Shown here one piece after another: positions 1 to 8,984 of a DNA stretch of 64,000 nucleotides (the stretch's first letter is position 1; every line of letters starts with the position of its first letter). This DNA comes from Corynebacterium stationis (GTDB lineage Bacteria > Actinomycetota > Actinomycetes > Mycobacteriales > Mycobacteriaceae), in contig NZ_CP009251.1 of assembly GCF_001941345.1 (NCBI RefSeq), forward strand, positions 1,860,001-1,924,000, given 5' to 3'. The position numbers were made by a program, and so were the translations under genes. The notes below the pieces were generated by a model that was given only the letters and a program-made list of their open reading frames with translations, ran no database searches and was not told where the DNA came from.

Positions 1-1
1 T

Positions 2-508
2 CCGGGCATCCACGGCGACGACATCTGCCGCTGGGTGGTCGATACCCAGCCGGCGACGAGGGTGATCATGCTGACCGCCTCGGGGGCGCTCGACGACCGT
101 CTGGCTGGGTTCGACCTCGGCGCGGATGATTACCTGCCCAAGCCCTTCGAGGTCCCGGAGCTCATCGCGCGGGTTAATGCGCTGGCCAAGCGAAACCTGC
201 CGGTACGCGGCGAAGTCTACCGGTGTGGCGACGTGCGGCTGGACACCTTCCGCCGCGAGGTCACCCGGGGTGGAGTGGCGGTGCCCTTGAGCCCGAAGGA
301 GTTTGCCGTGCTAGAGGTCCTCATGGAGGCAGCCGGTGGGGTGTTTTCCGCCGAGGATCTGCTCGCGGAGGCGTGGGACGAGAATGCTGATCCCTTCACG
401 AATTCCCCGCGCGTGACGGTCTCCCATCTGCGCAAGAAGCTGGGCGAGCCGCGGATCGTGCATACCGTGGCAGGTGCCGGTTACTACGTGGCGGAGGTGC
501 CGCGATGA
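2..508 (+). CDS. Response regulator, OmpR/PhoB type (5' end outside window)
   Basis: This is the C-terminal part of a two-component response regulator; the reading frame is open to the window edge, so the start and the phosphoacceptor Asp lie upstream. The visible receiver part shows the conserved switch Thr/Ser (MLTAS) and the LPKPF lysine motif. It is followed by a winged-helix Trans_reg_C domain with the [14 protein letters not shown] helix, the [10 protein letters not shown] recognition helix and the AGYY wing. The stop overlaps the histidine kinase start by 4 bases, so the two are translationally coupled. Codon use is G+C-rich, like the next three genes and unlike the rest of the window. 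The signal sensed is unknown. Confidence 0.93.
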   Translation, partial: PGIHGDDICRWVVDTQPATRVIMLTASGALDDRLAGFDLGADDYLPKPFEVPELIARVNALAKRNLPVRGEVYRCGDVRLDTFRREVTRGGVAVPLSPKEFAVLEVLMEAAGGVFSAEDLLAEAWDENADPFTNSPRVTVSHLRKKLGEPRIVHTVAGAGYYVAEVPR

Positions 509-1539
509 AGTTGAGTTTGCGGGCACGGATCACCGTGGTGTTCTTGGGCACCGTCCTGGGCGTGGGGTTGGCGCTGATTGGACTGGTGTACGCCTATTTG
601 AAGCTCACGCCGGTGCCTTTCATGGCGCAGATCCCAACCCCGGATGAGGGGCTGGTCATCGACGGTGCGGTGCCGATCGCCGATGAGGTTTTGCGCCGCG
701 TGTTGGTGGCTTCCCTGACGGTATTGGCATTGCTCACCGCGGTCGCTGGGGTGATCGGTTGGTTCGTGGCTGGGCTCGTGATTAAGCCGCTTCGGGATTT
801 TGCGGACGACGCCGCGACCGTCACCCGGGGTGATTTGAGTGCCCGCATCAGCCACCAGGGCCCTGATGACGAGGTGGGCGAGCTGGCAGATGCGCTGAAT
901 GCAATGCTCGACGAGCTGGCGGATGGCCTCGAGCGGCAACGCCGCTTCGCGTCGAACGCCTCCCACGAGCTGAAGACTCCGATCGCGACGATCCAGACGA
1001 TGGCTGATGTGGCGCTAGCCAGCGGTGATGAGCAGATACTGCGGGAGACGCTGGGACGAGTGCGCGAGGTCAACGCGCGCGCTGCCGATACCGTGGCTGC
1101 CCTGCTGCAGCTGGCGAACGTGGACGTCCGGGATCGCCAGGAGGTGGATCTGGCCGCGCTGTGCCGTGACATCGGTCGTGGGCAGGGTGTGCCGGTGACG
1201 GCGGAAGCGCTCACGGTGGCTGCCTCCCCCACTCTGGTGCGTCAGGCGGTGGAGAACATGGTGTGCAACGGACTCACCCACGGCGAAGATCCGTCCGTGA
1301 CGGTGGCACAGGCGGGTCGGAACGCAGAGATCACCGTGGAGTCAGGTGGGCCGCAGCTGGACGCGGCGGAGGTCCGCACGTGGGTGGAGCCCTTCGCACG
1401 GGCGCAGCGGACCGCGGGGGCCGGCCAAGGCCTGGGGCTGGCGATCGTCGATGCAATTGCGAAAGCCCACGGCGGTTCGGTGGAACTCAGGCCGCGGGCT
1501 CAAGGTGGGCTCGCCGTGACGCTGCGCCTGCCTGCTTAG
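505..1539 (+). CDS. Sensor histidine kinase
   Basis: Membrane sensor kinase of 344 residues, partner of the regulator it overlaps. TM1 lies about residues 8-31 and TM2 about 64-91. They flank a very short extracytoplasmic loop of about 30 residues, so ligand sensing is probably intramembrane or via a partner. A HAMP segment follows ([20 protein letters not shown]). The HisKA box is [15 protein letters not shown] with phospho-His near residue 154. The HATPase domain shows the N box ([11 protein letters not shown]) and the glycine-rich lid ([11 protein letters not shown]). It looks complete and functional. Its substrate or stimulus cannot be told from sequence. Confidence 0.93.
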   Translation: MKLSLRARITVVFLGTVLGVGLALIGLVYAYLKLTPVPFMAQIPTPDEGLVIDGAVPIADEVLRRVLVASLTVLALLTAVAGVIGWFVAGLVIKPLRDFADDAATVTRGDLSARISHQGPDDEVGELADALNAMLDELADGLERQRRFASNASHELKTPIATIQTMADVALASGDEQILRETLGRVREVNARAADTVAALLQLANVDVRDRQEVDLAALCRDIGRGQGVPVTAEALTVAASPTLVRQAVENMVCNGLTHGEDPSVTVAQAGRNAEITVESGGPQLDAAEVRTWVEPFARAQRTAGAGQGLGLAIVDAIAKAHGGSVELRPRAQGGLAVTLRLPA

Positions 1540-1566
1540 GGTGCTAGCGCAGCTGAGGAGCGCTTC

Positions 1567-2013
1567 TTAGGCTTCGAGCACGTAACGCAGGATCTCGACG
1601 ACCTGGTCGGTGGTGGTGCACCACGCCTGTGCGGCGGCGTCGACTTCCTTGAGCGGGTGGACGATGTCCTCGCCATGCAGCGTGACATAAGGCTTGTCCA
1701 GTGCCGCACAGTAACCCGCGTCGAAGGCGGCGTTCCACTGCTTGTACTGATCCCCGAAGCGGACGACGACCATGTCGGCCTTCTCGATCAGGGTGCGGGT
1801 GCGGATGGAGTTGACCTTCGAGGACTGGTGATCGCGCCAAAAGCCCGCGGGTGCCTCACCCAGGTGGTCGCCGGCGGCGTCGCTGGCAGGGTGATCGGTC
1901 ACCGGCGCGGTGAAGACGACGTCGAGCCCGGCGGCCTGCGCGCCGCGCTGGATCTCTCCTCGCCAGTTGGTGTGGATCTCGCCGGACAGGTAAACGTTGA
2001 AGCTCAAGGCCAC
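1567..2013 (-). CDS. ytoQ: YtoQ family protein
   Basis: A 148-residue protein matching the YtoQ family: N-terminal NVYLSGEIHTNWR, central TDHPASDAAGD, then KADMVVVRFGDQYKQWNAAFDAGYC and a C-terminal HPLKEVDAAAQAW stretch. The fold resembles nucleoside 2-deoxyribosyltransferase-like proteins, but no reaction is established to my knowledge. It is convergent with the kinase gene and divergent from the TetR remnant. It has a high G+C content like its neighbours, so it probably arrived with the same DNA block. The upstream AGGAGAAG in minus-strand orientation gives a plausible ribosome binding site for this start. Confidence 0.85.
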   Translation of the reverse strand: MALSFNVYLSGEIHTNWRGEIQRGAQAAGLDVVFTAPVTDHPASDAAGDHLGEAPAGFWRDHQSSKVNSIRTRTLIEKADMVVVRFGDQYKQWNAAFDAGYCAALDKPYVTLHGEDIVHPLKEVDAAAQAWCTTTDQVVEILRYVLEA

Positions 2014-2106
2014 TTCTCCTTAATTTTTGGGCATTGACCTTGGAGTTTACGCGGATGTGTGAGGGAAATCTGCTCGATCTCGCCAATGATATTGCCCTCC
2101 GTTGTC

Positions 2107-2132
2107 AGGTAGGTAGACCGGGCTACCTACCT
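2107..2132. promoter_or_regulatory. TetR-type operator palindrome
   Basis: A perfect inverted repeat with 10-base arms (AGGTAGGTAG / CTACCTACCT) and a 6-base spacer, ending about 16 bases before the start of the TetR gene. Position and symmetry fit an autoregulatory operator. The regulator itself now carries a nonsense codon, so the site may be orphaned. Confidence 0.75.
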
Positions 2133-2148
2133 ATCAAGGAGGTGCGAC

Positions 2149-2715
2149 ATGACTCTAGGAGCAGCGCGAGAGAGGTTGCTCGATGCTGCGACGAAACGTT
2201 TCTACGCGGACGGGGTGCATGCGACAGGTATCGACACGATCACGTCCGAGGCCGGGGTCGCGAAGAAGAGTCTTTACAACAACTTCTCCTCCAAGGCAGA
2301 GATCGTCAGCACCTATATCGATTCGCGCCACGAGGAGTGGCTCGACCTGTATCGACAGCACACCGCGCAAGCGTCGACAGCCAGGGACCGAGTCATAGCT
2401 GTGTTCGACGCATACATCGACCACGCGAACGACTCCTACGGCAATGACTTCCGAGGTTGCGGACTGCTCAACGCAGCCGCCGAGTTCCCGGCAGGACACC
2501 CTGCACGCTCGTCCGTCCGCGCGCACAAGGAAGAGGTGGAGAGGCTTCTCGCTGAGAACCTGGAACCCATGACCACCGAAGCCTAGCCTCTGCAGCAGGT
2601 CGAACACCTCAGCTTCCTCCTCGAAGGAGCGGTGGCACGCGCGGGCCTCGAAGGCATCCCGGAGCGCCTGGAACACGCACGGGCTATCGCAATGCGGATA
2701 CTGGAGGCACTGTGA
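2149..2715 (+). pseudogene. TetR/AcrR family regulator with in-frame stop
   Basis: The N-terminal HTH is intact (residues about 5-50: ARERLLDAATKRFYADGVHA, then GIDTITSEAGVAKKSLYNNF). A TAG codon at 2584-2586 ends translation after 145 residues. The same frame stays open beyond it to TGA at 2713-2715 and encodes a convincing TetR C-terminal helix (LQQVEHLSFLLEGAV and EGIPERLEHARAIAMRILEAL). Removing the TAG gives about 188 residues, the normal family length. An AAGGAGG ribosome site precedes ATG 2149. The truncated form might still bind DNA but lacks the end of its ligand/dimer domain. The next gene, also broken, overlaps the original stop, so this was a regulator-transporter pair. Confidence 0.85.
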
Positions 2716-3633
2716 AGCGAATCTCTCCCACCGGCGTCCTCGCAGTGCTCCCTTCCTGTAGGGCACCACTGGGACTGCGGCGACCTTCGCCCCGTCGGTC
2801 GGACCGCTGGCCATGGGGCGGCCGCGCTCGGCATCGGCGGAATCCTACAGGCAGCCATTGCCATCCCCTCGCTTCGTCGGGGAAAACGCGCACTGTTTGC
2901 CCATCGTGGAACTGTTCTCGCCGGAGCCGCAGGTGTGTTGATCTACCCGCTAGCCTTCTACAGCTCGATGCACCTGGCTGGCGTCGCGGTCGGCACTGTC
3001 ATGTCCCTCGGATCTGCCCCGATCGCCTCGGGTCTTCTGGAACGAGTGATCGAGCGCCGCAGGCTCAGCGGCTGGTGGATGCTCGCCGCCGCACTCGGCA
3101 TCGCGGGCAGCGCAGTACTGAGCGCTGCGAAAATGTAAAACGCCCCCAGCGAGGCACTCCCTACGGTCGCCGGTATCTTCCTCGGCCTGATTGCTGGTGC
3201 GACCTACGCCTTATACTCGTGGAGCGCCCACCGCCTGATGAACAGCGGTATCGGGCGCGCACCCGCGATGGGCGCGATTTTCGGACTGGGTGGCATCGCA
3301 CTGATGCCCATACTTCTGCTCACCGGCGCACCGCTCATCGCTTCCACGCAAGCCATGATGGTCGGGCTCTACATGGCGCTGAACCCCATGTTCCTGGGCT
3401 ATCTACTCATTGGTTATGGGCTCACGCAGGTCGCTCCAAGTGCTGCGACAACACTCACCCTCGCTGAGCCTGCGGTCGCCACCTTGCTGTCTGTGGTCAT
3501 TGTCGGAGAGCGTCTCCCCGCGATCGGTTGGGGCGGGCTCGCGGGCATTTGCGCCTCGCTTCTCATCCTCTCACTTGCACCGGCGACACAGGAGCGCACC
3601 TCCGAACCGCAGGTTCAAGCGAGCTTTCGATAG
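2712..3633 (+). pseudogene. EamA/DMT-family transporter, broken
   Basis: Remnant of a drug/metabolite transporter of about 300 residues, starting at GTG 2712. The N-terminal segment leaves frame near 2750-2762 and again near 2818, where a G appears to be missing. The main frame then continues from about 2819 but meets TAA at 3136-3138 before the second EamA half. The second half resumes in the same frame (TVAGIFLGLIAGATYALYSW) and runs to TAG at 3631. Recognisable EamA features are VAVGTVMSLGSAPIASGLLER and TLTLAEPAVATLLSVVIVGE. Three independent lesions mean it is dead. It was probably controlled by the adjoining TetR protein. Confidence 0.88.
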
Positions 3634-3733
3634 GTCAGAAAAGCTGAACCGTCGAACCTAAGAAGACCACCGGCGACCCCGCTAGTGCTCCGAAGCCCCG
3701 GCTCGAACAGTCATCTACTGACTTGCCCCAGTC

Positions 3734-3762
3734 TTGGACGTTGGACTTGAAGTCCACGACGT
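3734..3762 (-). pseudogene. Duplicate fragment of the ychF 3' end
   Basis: On the minus strand this fragment reads as a diverged copy of the last ~10 codons of YchF. The real ychF 3' end at 4967-4995 matches it at most positions. Upstream sequence on the plus strand (3615-3733) also matches 4850-4966. It marks a junction of imported or duplicated DNA. Confidence 0.7.
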
Positions 3763-4147
3763 GTCGTTGCAAAGTCACCTTCTCATTTGTGAATAGCAGC
3801 TAGAAACCACCACACCTCGCTATGCACGGCAAACATAGAGTGCGTACCAGGTAGCCTCAGTCCCCGCGGCTCGTGCAGCAGCATCCTTTAACAAGACATA
3901 CATGGGATCCGCCCCACATACGGTTAATTCAAGCTTCCGATACCGCCCAAGTGGTCCGTTGAAACTTAAACGAACGGTCCGTGCGGAACGCTCGGCAGTA
4001 AACAGGCTTTATTCCACGCAGAGGCGGGCGCGAATGCATCAAACATCCTGCCTGCTACCCCCGCGTTCTACCAGTCCGACCACCTGCCGATGTACGATAC
4101 CTGGACGCCGATGTGGGTGTAACCGCTTGGCGCGTAGCATTGGCGAC
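3763..4147 (+). other. Gap with a possible gene-tail remnant (3970-4122)
   Basis: No intact gene is seen here. One frame between stops at 3967 and 4120 reads like the natural C-terminus of a protein (GTLGSKQALFHAEAG, then ILPATPAFYQSDHLPMYDTW and a final PMWV). I do not recognise the family. No start codon fits, so if real it is a decayed fragment. The rest of the gap shows no feature I can support. Confidence 0.35.
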
Positions 4148-4690
4148 ATGCGCATTTTCACCGTGGGCCACTCCAACCTCGAGTTCGAGGACTTCGCTGA
4201 AATGATCAAGGCTGCCGGTGCGGCATCCATCGTGGATGTGCGCAAGCTGCCCGGGTCCAGGAAGTACCCGTGGTTCAACGACGACCACCTTGCCGAACAC
4301 CTTCCCACACGTGGCATCACTTACAGCAGAAGCGAGGGCCTAACCGGGCGGCGCAACGTGTCCCACTCGGTGCCGTTTGAGGTTAACGGTAACTGGCGTA
4401 ACCGCAGCTTCCACAATTACGCCGACCATGCGCTGGGCGGTGAGTTCTCGGACGCGATCTCGCAGCTACGAGCGAACGCCGCCGAAACCCCCACTGCTAT
4501 CATGTGCTCCGAGGCGGTGTGGTGGCGCTGTCACCGGCGTATCATCGCCGACCATCTCATTGCCCAAGGTGACGAGGTTGACCACATTATGGGCCTGGGT
4601 GCAGCCGGGGCGAAGGTGAGCGAGGCAACGCTCAACGACGGCGCAGTCATCGGCAACGATCTCCTCGTGCGCTACCCCGAGCGGGGCTAG
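4148..4690 (+). CDS. DUF488 domain-containing protein
   Basis: A 180-residue protein of the DUF488 family. It starts with the typical TVGHSN motif (residues 5-10), then IVDVRKLPGSRKYPWF, and carries the family signature MCSEAVWWRCHRRIIADHL with Cys near residues 120 and 128. Biochemical function is not established; the conserved Cys, His and Arg suggest a catalytic or metal site. A longer reading frame extends upstream to 3902 but has no family similarity, so ATG 4148 is preferred. It sits alone among gene remnants and is the one clearly intact gene between the two copies of the ychF 3' end. Confidence 0.85.
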   Translation: MRIFTVGHSNLEFEDFAEMIKAAGAASIVDVRKLPGSRKYPWFNDDHLAEHLPTRGITYSRSEGLTGRRNVSHSVPFEVNGNWRNRSFHNYADHALGGEFSDAISQLRANAAETPTAIMCSEAVWWRCHRRIIADHLIAQGDEVDHIMGLGAAGAKVSEATLNDGAVIGNDLLVRYPERG

Positions 4691-4742
4691 CGCGTACACC
4701 AGATGCCAGGGGTGCGGAAACTCGGACTGCGACTCAGTCAGC

Positions 4743-4872
4743 CACGGTATCCTTCTCGGCCTGACCTCAGGCGAGACCTACGCCTTGTCTTCATGAAGTG
4801 CCCGCCACCTTACGAGCAGCAGCATCGGAGGCACACCAGCGGATAGCACGCTCAAACGAGCTTTAGGTTAGG
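4743..4872 (+). pseudogene. Second, internally deleted DMT transporter remnant
   Basis: Bases 4743-4836 align with 3170-3262 of the first DMT pseudogene (the LGLIAGATYALYSW region), though diverged and out of frame. Bases from about 4850 align with the 3' end and downstream sequence of that gene (3615 onward). About 360 bases between are missing. This copy lies directly beside the intact ychF and probably represents the resident, older copy. Confidence 0.65.
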
Positions 4873-4966
4873 AAATCTGAACCACTCAACCTAAGAAGAC
4901 CACCGGGAACCTCGGTAGTGCCCCAAAGCGTCAAATTGAAAAACGTTCTACTGCCCTGCCACAGCC

Positions 4967-6052
4967 CTAGACGTTGAACTTAAACTCCACGACGTCGCCG
5001 TCGGACATGATGTAGTCCTTGCCTTCTTGGCGGACCTTGCCGGCGGATCGGGCTTCGGCCATGGAGCCTGCTGCGTCGAGGTCTTCGAAGGAGACGATTT
5101 CGGCCTTGATGAAGCCCTTTTCAAAGTCGGTGTGGATAACACCGGCTGCCTGCGGGGCGGTGGAGCCTTGACGGATGGTCCACGCGCGGGATTCCTTCGG
5201 GCCAGCGGTCAGGTAGGTCTGCAAGCCAAGGGTCTTGAAACCAGCGGTAGCTAGGGTTTGAAGGCCAGGTTCGGTCTGACCGACAGACTCGAGAAGTTCA
5301 AGTGCCTCGTCCTCGTCGAGCTCAAGCAGCTCGGTTTCGGTCTGCGCGTCTAAGAAGACTGCATCGGCAGGCGCAACTAGCGCACGGAGTTCTTCCTTCT
5401 TCGCGTCATCGGTAAGGACCTCTTCATCAGAGTTGAAGACATAAAGGAAAGGCTTCGCCGTCATCAAGTGCAGGTCACGCACGAGCGCGAGGTCGATCTC
5501 GCCGTTCTTGGCAGCGGCAGACAAGGTGCGGTCATCTTCCAAGATGGCCTGCGCTTGCTTTGCGCCTTCCACCTGCTCAGCCAGATCCTTGTTCTTCTTG
5601 GCTTCCTTCTCCAGACGTGGCAAAGCCTTTTCGATGGTCTGCAGGTCCGCCAGAATCAACTCAGTGTTGATAACGGAGATGTCCGAGGTTGGGTTGACCT
5701 GGCCATCAACGTGGATGACATTCTCATCAGAGAACGCACGCACAACCTGACAGATGGCATCGGCTTCGCGGATATTAGAGAGGAAGGCGTTGCCCATGCC
5801 TTCGCCTTCCGATGCGCCCTTAACGATGCCGGCGATATCCACGAAGGAAACCGTCGCCGGCAAGATGCGCTCGGAGCCGAAAATTTCCGCAAGGCGTCCC
5901 AGGCGAGGATCAGGCAATTCAACCAGGCCGACATTGGGCTCAATGGTGGCGAACGGGTAATTCGCAGCCAAGATGTCAGAACGGGTCAGGGCATTAAACA
6001 AAGTGGACTTGCCAACGTTGGGCAAACCGACAATTCCAAGTGTAAGACTCAC
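4967..6052 (-). CDS. ychF: Redox-regulated ATPase YchF/OLA1
   Basis: Obg-related P-loop protein of 361 residues, the usual length. It hydrolyses ATP rather than GTP, associates with ribosomes and is linked to stress control in characterised homologues. The Walker A motif is GIVGLPNVGKSTLFNAL at residues 5-21, with DIAGIVKGASEGEGMGN as switch region. The C-terminal TGS-like domain ends in IMSDGDVVEFKFNV. GTG 6052 gives the canonical start (VSLTLGIVGLPN); an in-frame upstream start would only add eight unrelated residues. It is divergent from the AI-2E-type permease. The 3' end also occurs as a diverged fragment at 3734-3762. Confidence 0.97.
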   Translation of the reverse strand: MSLTLGIVGLPNVGKSTLFNALTRSDILAANYPFATIEPNVGLVELPDPRLGRLAEIFGSERILPATVSFVDIAGIVKGASEGEGMGNAFLSNIREADAICQVVRAFSDENVIHVDGQVNPTSDISVINTELILADLQTIEKALPRLEKEAKKNKDLAEQVEGAKQAQAILEDDRTLSAAAKNGEIDLALVRDLHLMTAKPFLYVFNSDEEVLTDDAKKEELRALVAPADAVFLDAQTETELLELDEDEALELLESVGQTEPGLQTLATAGFKTLGLQTYLTAGPKESRAWTIRQGSTAPQAAGVIHTDFEKGFIKAEIVSFEDLDAAGSMAEARSAGKVRQEGKDYIMSDGDVVEFKFNV

Positions 6053-6191
6053 GCGGACAATCCTAACGCACACCAATGCGGGTGTGGCAGAATGGGCGGG
6101 CTGTAGCCTAAATCTTTAATTTTTAGTGCAATATAGAAGCGTGAGTTCAAAAGATTCTCTAACACCAGATCCGAGCGGCGGTGAACACCAC

Positions 6192-7730
6192 ATGAGCACA
6201 GAGCACAGCGATGAAAGCACTGCTCAATCCACTGATGCAGCACAAGTTGCGCAGGCTCAAGAAATGACCGCGCGTGAGCTGGAAAAGTTACAGCTCAGTG
6301 GCAAGTTTGACCACACCACTGATGTGGAACGCTTAGCAGTTATCTCTCCTCATCCCCCAGGCGATCAAGTCGACCGCATGGTTGTAGCAGGCGGAATGAT
6401 TAAGTCCGCTTCACTGTGGGCGATTCGCCTCGTTGTTATTGGTTTCTTTTTATATCTGCTGGGCGAAATCATCGGCAGCTTCTGGCGAGGTATTTTGCCA
6501 GTTGTCTTGTCGTTAATTGTGTGTACGGTGCTCGCACCGGTCGCCTCAACGCTACGTAAGTTCAAGGTGCCTTCAGCACTAGCGGCAATCATCAGCCTCT
6601 TGCTTTTTGTATTCATTGCCGGCGGCATCTTTTCCTTCGTCGCGCCTGATTTCGCCCGCCAATCCCAGTCGCTGTATCTGCAAGCCGTTGAAGGTATCCA
6701 GCGTCTCCAGCTTTGGGCACTGGGGCCGCCATTAGAACTTAATGCCGCTGATATCGGCAAGTATGTTGATGAAATCGCTAATTGGATTCAGCAGCAGGCA
6801 GGCTCCATCGCCGGGTCGTTTATCTCCGGTGTAGGCACTGCCACCAGCGTCGTTATCACCTTGGTTGTGATGACGGTGATGACGTTTTTCTTCCTCAAAG
6901 ACGGACATAAGTTTCTCCCCTGGATCCGTCAGGCCACCAGTCGTCGCGCTGGCTGGCACCTCACGGAGGCGCTTACCCGCGGCTGGAACAGCCTTGGCGG
7001 ATACATTCGCGCACAAGCTCTAGTGTCTTTGATCGACGCGGTATTCATTGGCCTTGGCCTATTTGTCATCGGCGTGCCACTGGCAATGACTCTTGCGATC
7101 ATCACCTTCGTGGCTGGCTTCATTCCGCTGGTTGGTGCCATCGTTGCCGGTGCTTTGTCAGTATTAATTGCGCTGGTATCGCTGGGCTTTACCGAAGCAC
7201 TTATCGTCTTAGGCCTGGTCTTGCTGGTGCAGCAGCTGGAAGGCAATGTTCTTTCTCCGTGGCTGCAATCGAAGGCTATGAACCTCCACCCTGTTATCGT
7301 GCTGGTTTCCGTCACGGTAGGTGGTGCGCTCTTTAACCTGATCGGCGCATTCCTCGCGGTTCCCGCGGCGGCCATGATCGCGGTGTTCTACCGCTACATC
7401 CAGGACATGTTGCAGTTGCAGTCGGGAGAGAAGAAAGCCAGCGACATCGAATTCGCTACTGTTGCGGGATATCTTGCAGGCCGCTACAACGAGGCTCAAG
7501 GCGCTCACCGCCGCAAACTGCTGTCAGAGCTTCCAGAAAACCTCCATTCCCCAGCCGTCGCTTCGGCCATCTCCGATGTAAACAACGACGGCTTAGGAGA
7601 TGCGCTAGAGCAGCTTGTCGATGTCGACGCCACCCCCAGCAATACTGCCGCCAATCAGCCCAAGGGAAAGATCGAGCAGGCACGCGATTTCTTCGAACAT
7701 TTACTCGATCCACGCGACCGCGATCGTTAG
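6192..7730 (+). CDS. AI-2E family transporter (permease)
   Basis: Integral membrane protein of 512 residues in the AI-2E/YdiK/PerM family. An acidic, polar N-terminus of about 60 residues precedes roughly eight membrane segments, starting at the LWAIRLVVIGFFLYLLGEIIG segment. Family features include VVITLVVMTVMTFFFLKDG, GGYIRAQALVSLIDAVFIGLG, the PLVGAIVAGALSVLIAL segment and NVLSPWLQSKAMNLHPVIVL. The C-terminal ~100 residues are soluble and poorly conserved. Members export varied small molecules, so the substrate is unknown. ATG 6192 is chosen; GTG 6141 in the same frame would add 17 residues and cannot be excluded. Confidence 0.88.
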   Translation: MSTEHSDESTAQSTDAAQVAQAQEMTARELEKLQLSGKFDHTTDVERLAVISPHPPGDQVDRMVVAGGMIKSASLWAIRLVVIGFFLYLLGEIIGSFWRGILPVVLSLIVCTVLAPVASTLRKFKVPSALAAIISLLLFVFIAGGIFSFVAPDFARQSQSLYLQAVEGIQRLQLWALGPPLELNAADIGKYVDEIANWIQQQAGSIAGSFISGVGTATSVVITLVVMTVMTFFFLKDGHKFLPWIRQATSRRAGWHLTEALTRGWNSLGGYIRAQALVSLIDAVFIGLGLFVIGVPLAMTLAIITFVAGFIPLVGAIVAGALSVLIALVSLGFTEALIVLGLVLLVQQLEGNVLSPWLQSKAMNLHPVIVLVSVTVGGALFNLIGAFLAVPAAAMIAVFYRYIQDMLQLQSGEKKASDIEFATVAGYLAGRYNEAQGAHRRKLLSELPENLHSPAVASAISDVNNDGLGDALEQLVDVDATPSNTAANQPKGKIEQARDFFEHLLDPRDRDR

Positions 7731-7761
7731 CTTTGTCTGTTGCGTATGAGACAGTAAGTAC

Positions 7762-8949
7762 ATGAGTTCTGCAATGCCAATCACGCTGCTATTTGTCGGT
7801 CTCTTCATCGGCCTTGTACTGGGCGCAGCACTGGGCTGGTTTGTGCATAGCTCCCGCACTTCTGTCCTTTCCTTGAGCCAGCCACCTGCCGGTGACTCTG
7901 CTGATACCGCAGAGTTCGCCTTGTCTGTGAATAAGTCCGTCAATCAATCGGTTGCGCAAACCATGGTTCCGCTGGAACGCGCGATGGAAAAGCTGGGCTC
8001 GCAGTTACAAGAATTAGAGTCTGAGCGCGTCAATGCCTTTGCGCAGCTATCCAGCCAAGTACACACCATGTCGCGAACCTCCACCCGCCTGTCCGACCGC
8101 ACGGATCAACTGGTCACGGCGTTACGTTCTCCCAATGTCCGCGGCCGCTGGGGTGAGATCCAATTGGAGCGAGTCGTCGAGCTCGGCGGGATGGTCAAAC
8201 ACGTTGACTTTGACTCCCAGGTCACTGCTTACTTAGGAAATAAAGCTGTCAGGCCTGACTTGGTGGTCAACTTGTCATCTCAACGTCACATCGTGGTCGA
8301 TGCCAAGGTTCCATTTTCGGCTTACCTGGATGCCTTGGAAACATCCGATCCGGAAGAGCACGCAGCTTATTTGCGCCGCCATGCGCACATGGTGCGCACC
8401 CACGTGCAACAGCTTTCACATAAGGACTACATTGAGGCATTCTCCCCGACCCCGGAGTTCGTTGTTTTGTTCACGCCGGCAGATCCGTTCTTGGACGCTG
8501 CTCTCGGAGTAGACCCCGAGCTTCTGGAATACGCTTTTGAGCGCAACGTGGTCATCGCAACGCCCACAACACTATTCGCGCTCTTGCGCACGGTGGCCTT
8601 GGGTTGGCGGCATGAGGATATCTCCGATAAAGCACGGGAAGTGCAACGCCTTGGCAGCGAGTTGTACTCGCGGCTTAATACCGTCGGTGACCATTACAAC
8701 CGCGTTGGCCGCAGCTTGGAAAAGGCAGTGGAGGCCTTCAACTCCACACTGTCTTCGATGGACTCACGCGTGATGGTAACCGCGCGCCGATTATCAGAAA
8801 TGGATATCCCTACCCGCACGGATAAGCGCCCCACGAACCTTTCGCCGGTGACAGCTGCTCCAGCGAAGGCCAGCACCGAAACCACCACTGACTTCAATGA
8901 TGACGAAGGTGGGACTGATCTCTTCGGCATGAATTCGGCCGGAAGTTAA
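7762..8949 (+). CDS. rmuC: DNA recombination protein RmuC
   Basis: A 395-residue RmuC homologue. It has a single N-terminal membrane anchor (residues about 4-28), then a coiled-coil stretch (about 50-110), then the RmuC nuclease-like core. Conserved strings are VRGRWGEIQLERVVELGGMV, RPDLVVNLSSQRHIVVDAKV and FVVLFTPADPFLDAAL. In E. coli RmuC limits recombination at inverted repeats; the biochemistry is still thin. A Thr-rich tail follows the core. The gene lies 31 bases after the AI-2E permease and 35 before the DUF6542 gene on the same strand, so these three may be cotranscribed. Confidence 0.93.
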   Translation: MSSAMPITLLFVGLFIGLVLGAALGWFVHSSRTSVLSLSQPPAGDSADTAEFALSVNKSVNQSVAQTMVPLERAMEKLGSQLQELESERVNAFAQLSSQVHTMSRTSTRLSDRTDQLVTALRSPNVRGRWGEIQLERVVELGGMVKHVDFDSQVTAYLGNKAVRPDLVVNLSSQRHIVVDAKVPFSAYLDALETSDPEEHAAYLRRHAHMVRTHVQQLSHKDYIEAFSPTPEFVVLFTPADPFLDAALGVDPELLEYAFERNVVIATPTTLFALLRTVALGWRHEDISDKAREVQRLGSELYSRLNTVGDHYNRVGRSLEKAVEAFNSTLSSMDSRVMVTARRLSEMDIPTRTDKRPTNLSPVTAAPAKASTETTTDFNDDEGGTDLFGMNSAGS

Positions 8950-8984
8950 GGATTTGGCGAAATGACAAGGTAGACTCTCTCACC

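Noticed and set aside
3902..4147. N-terminal extension of the DUF488 gene
   Set aside because: Family similarity begins exactly at ATG 4148; the extension is Arg/Ser-rich out-of-frame sequence.
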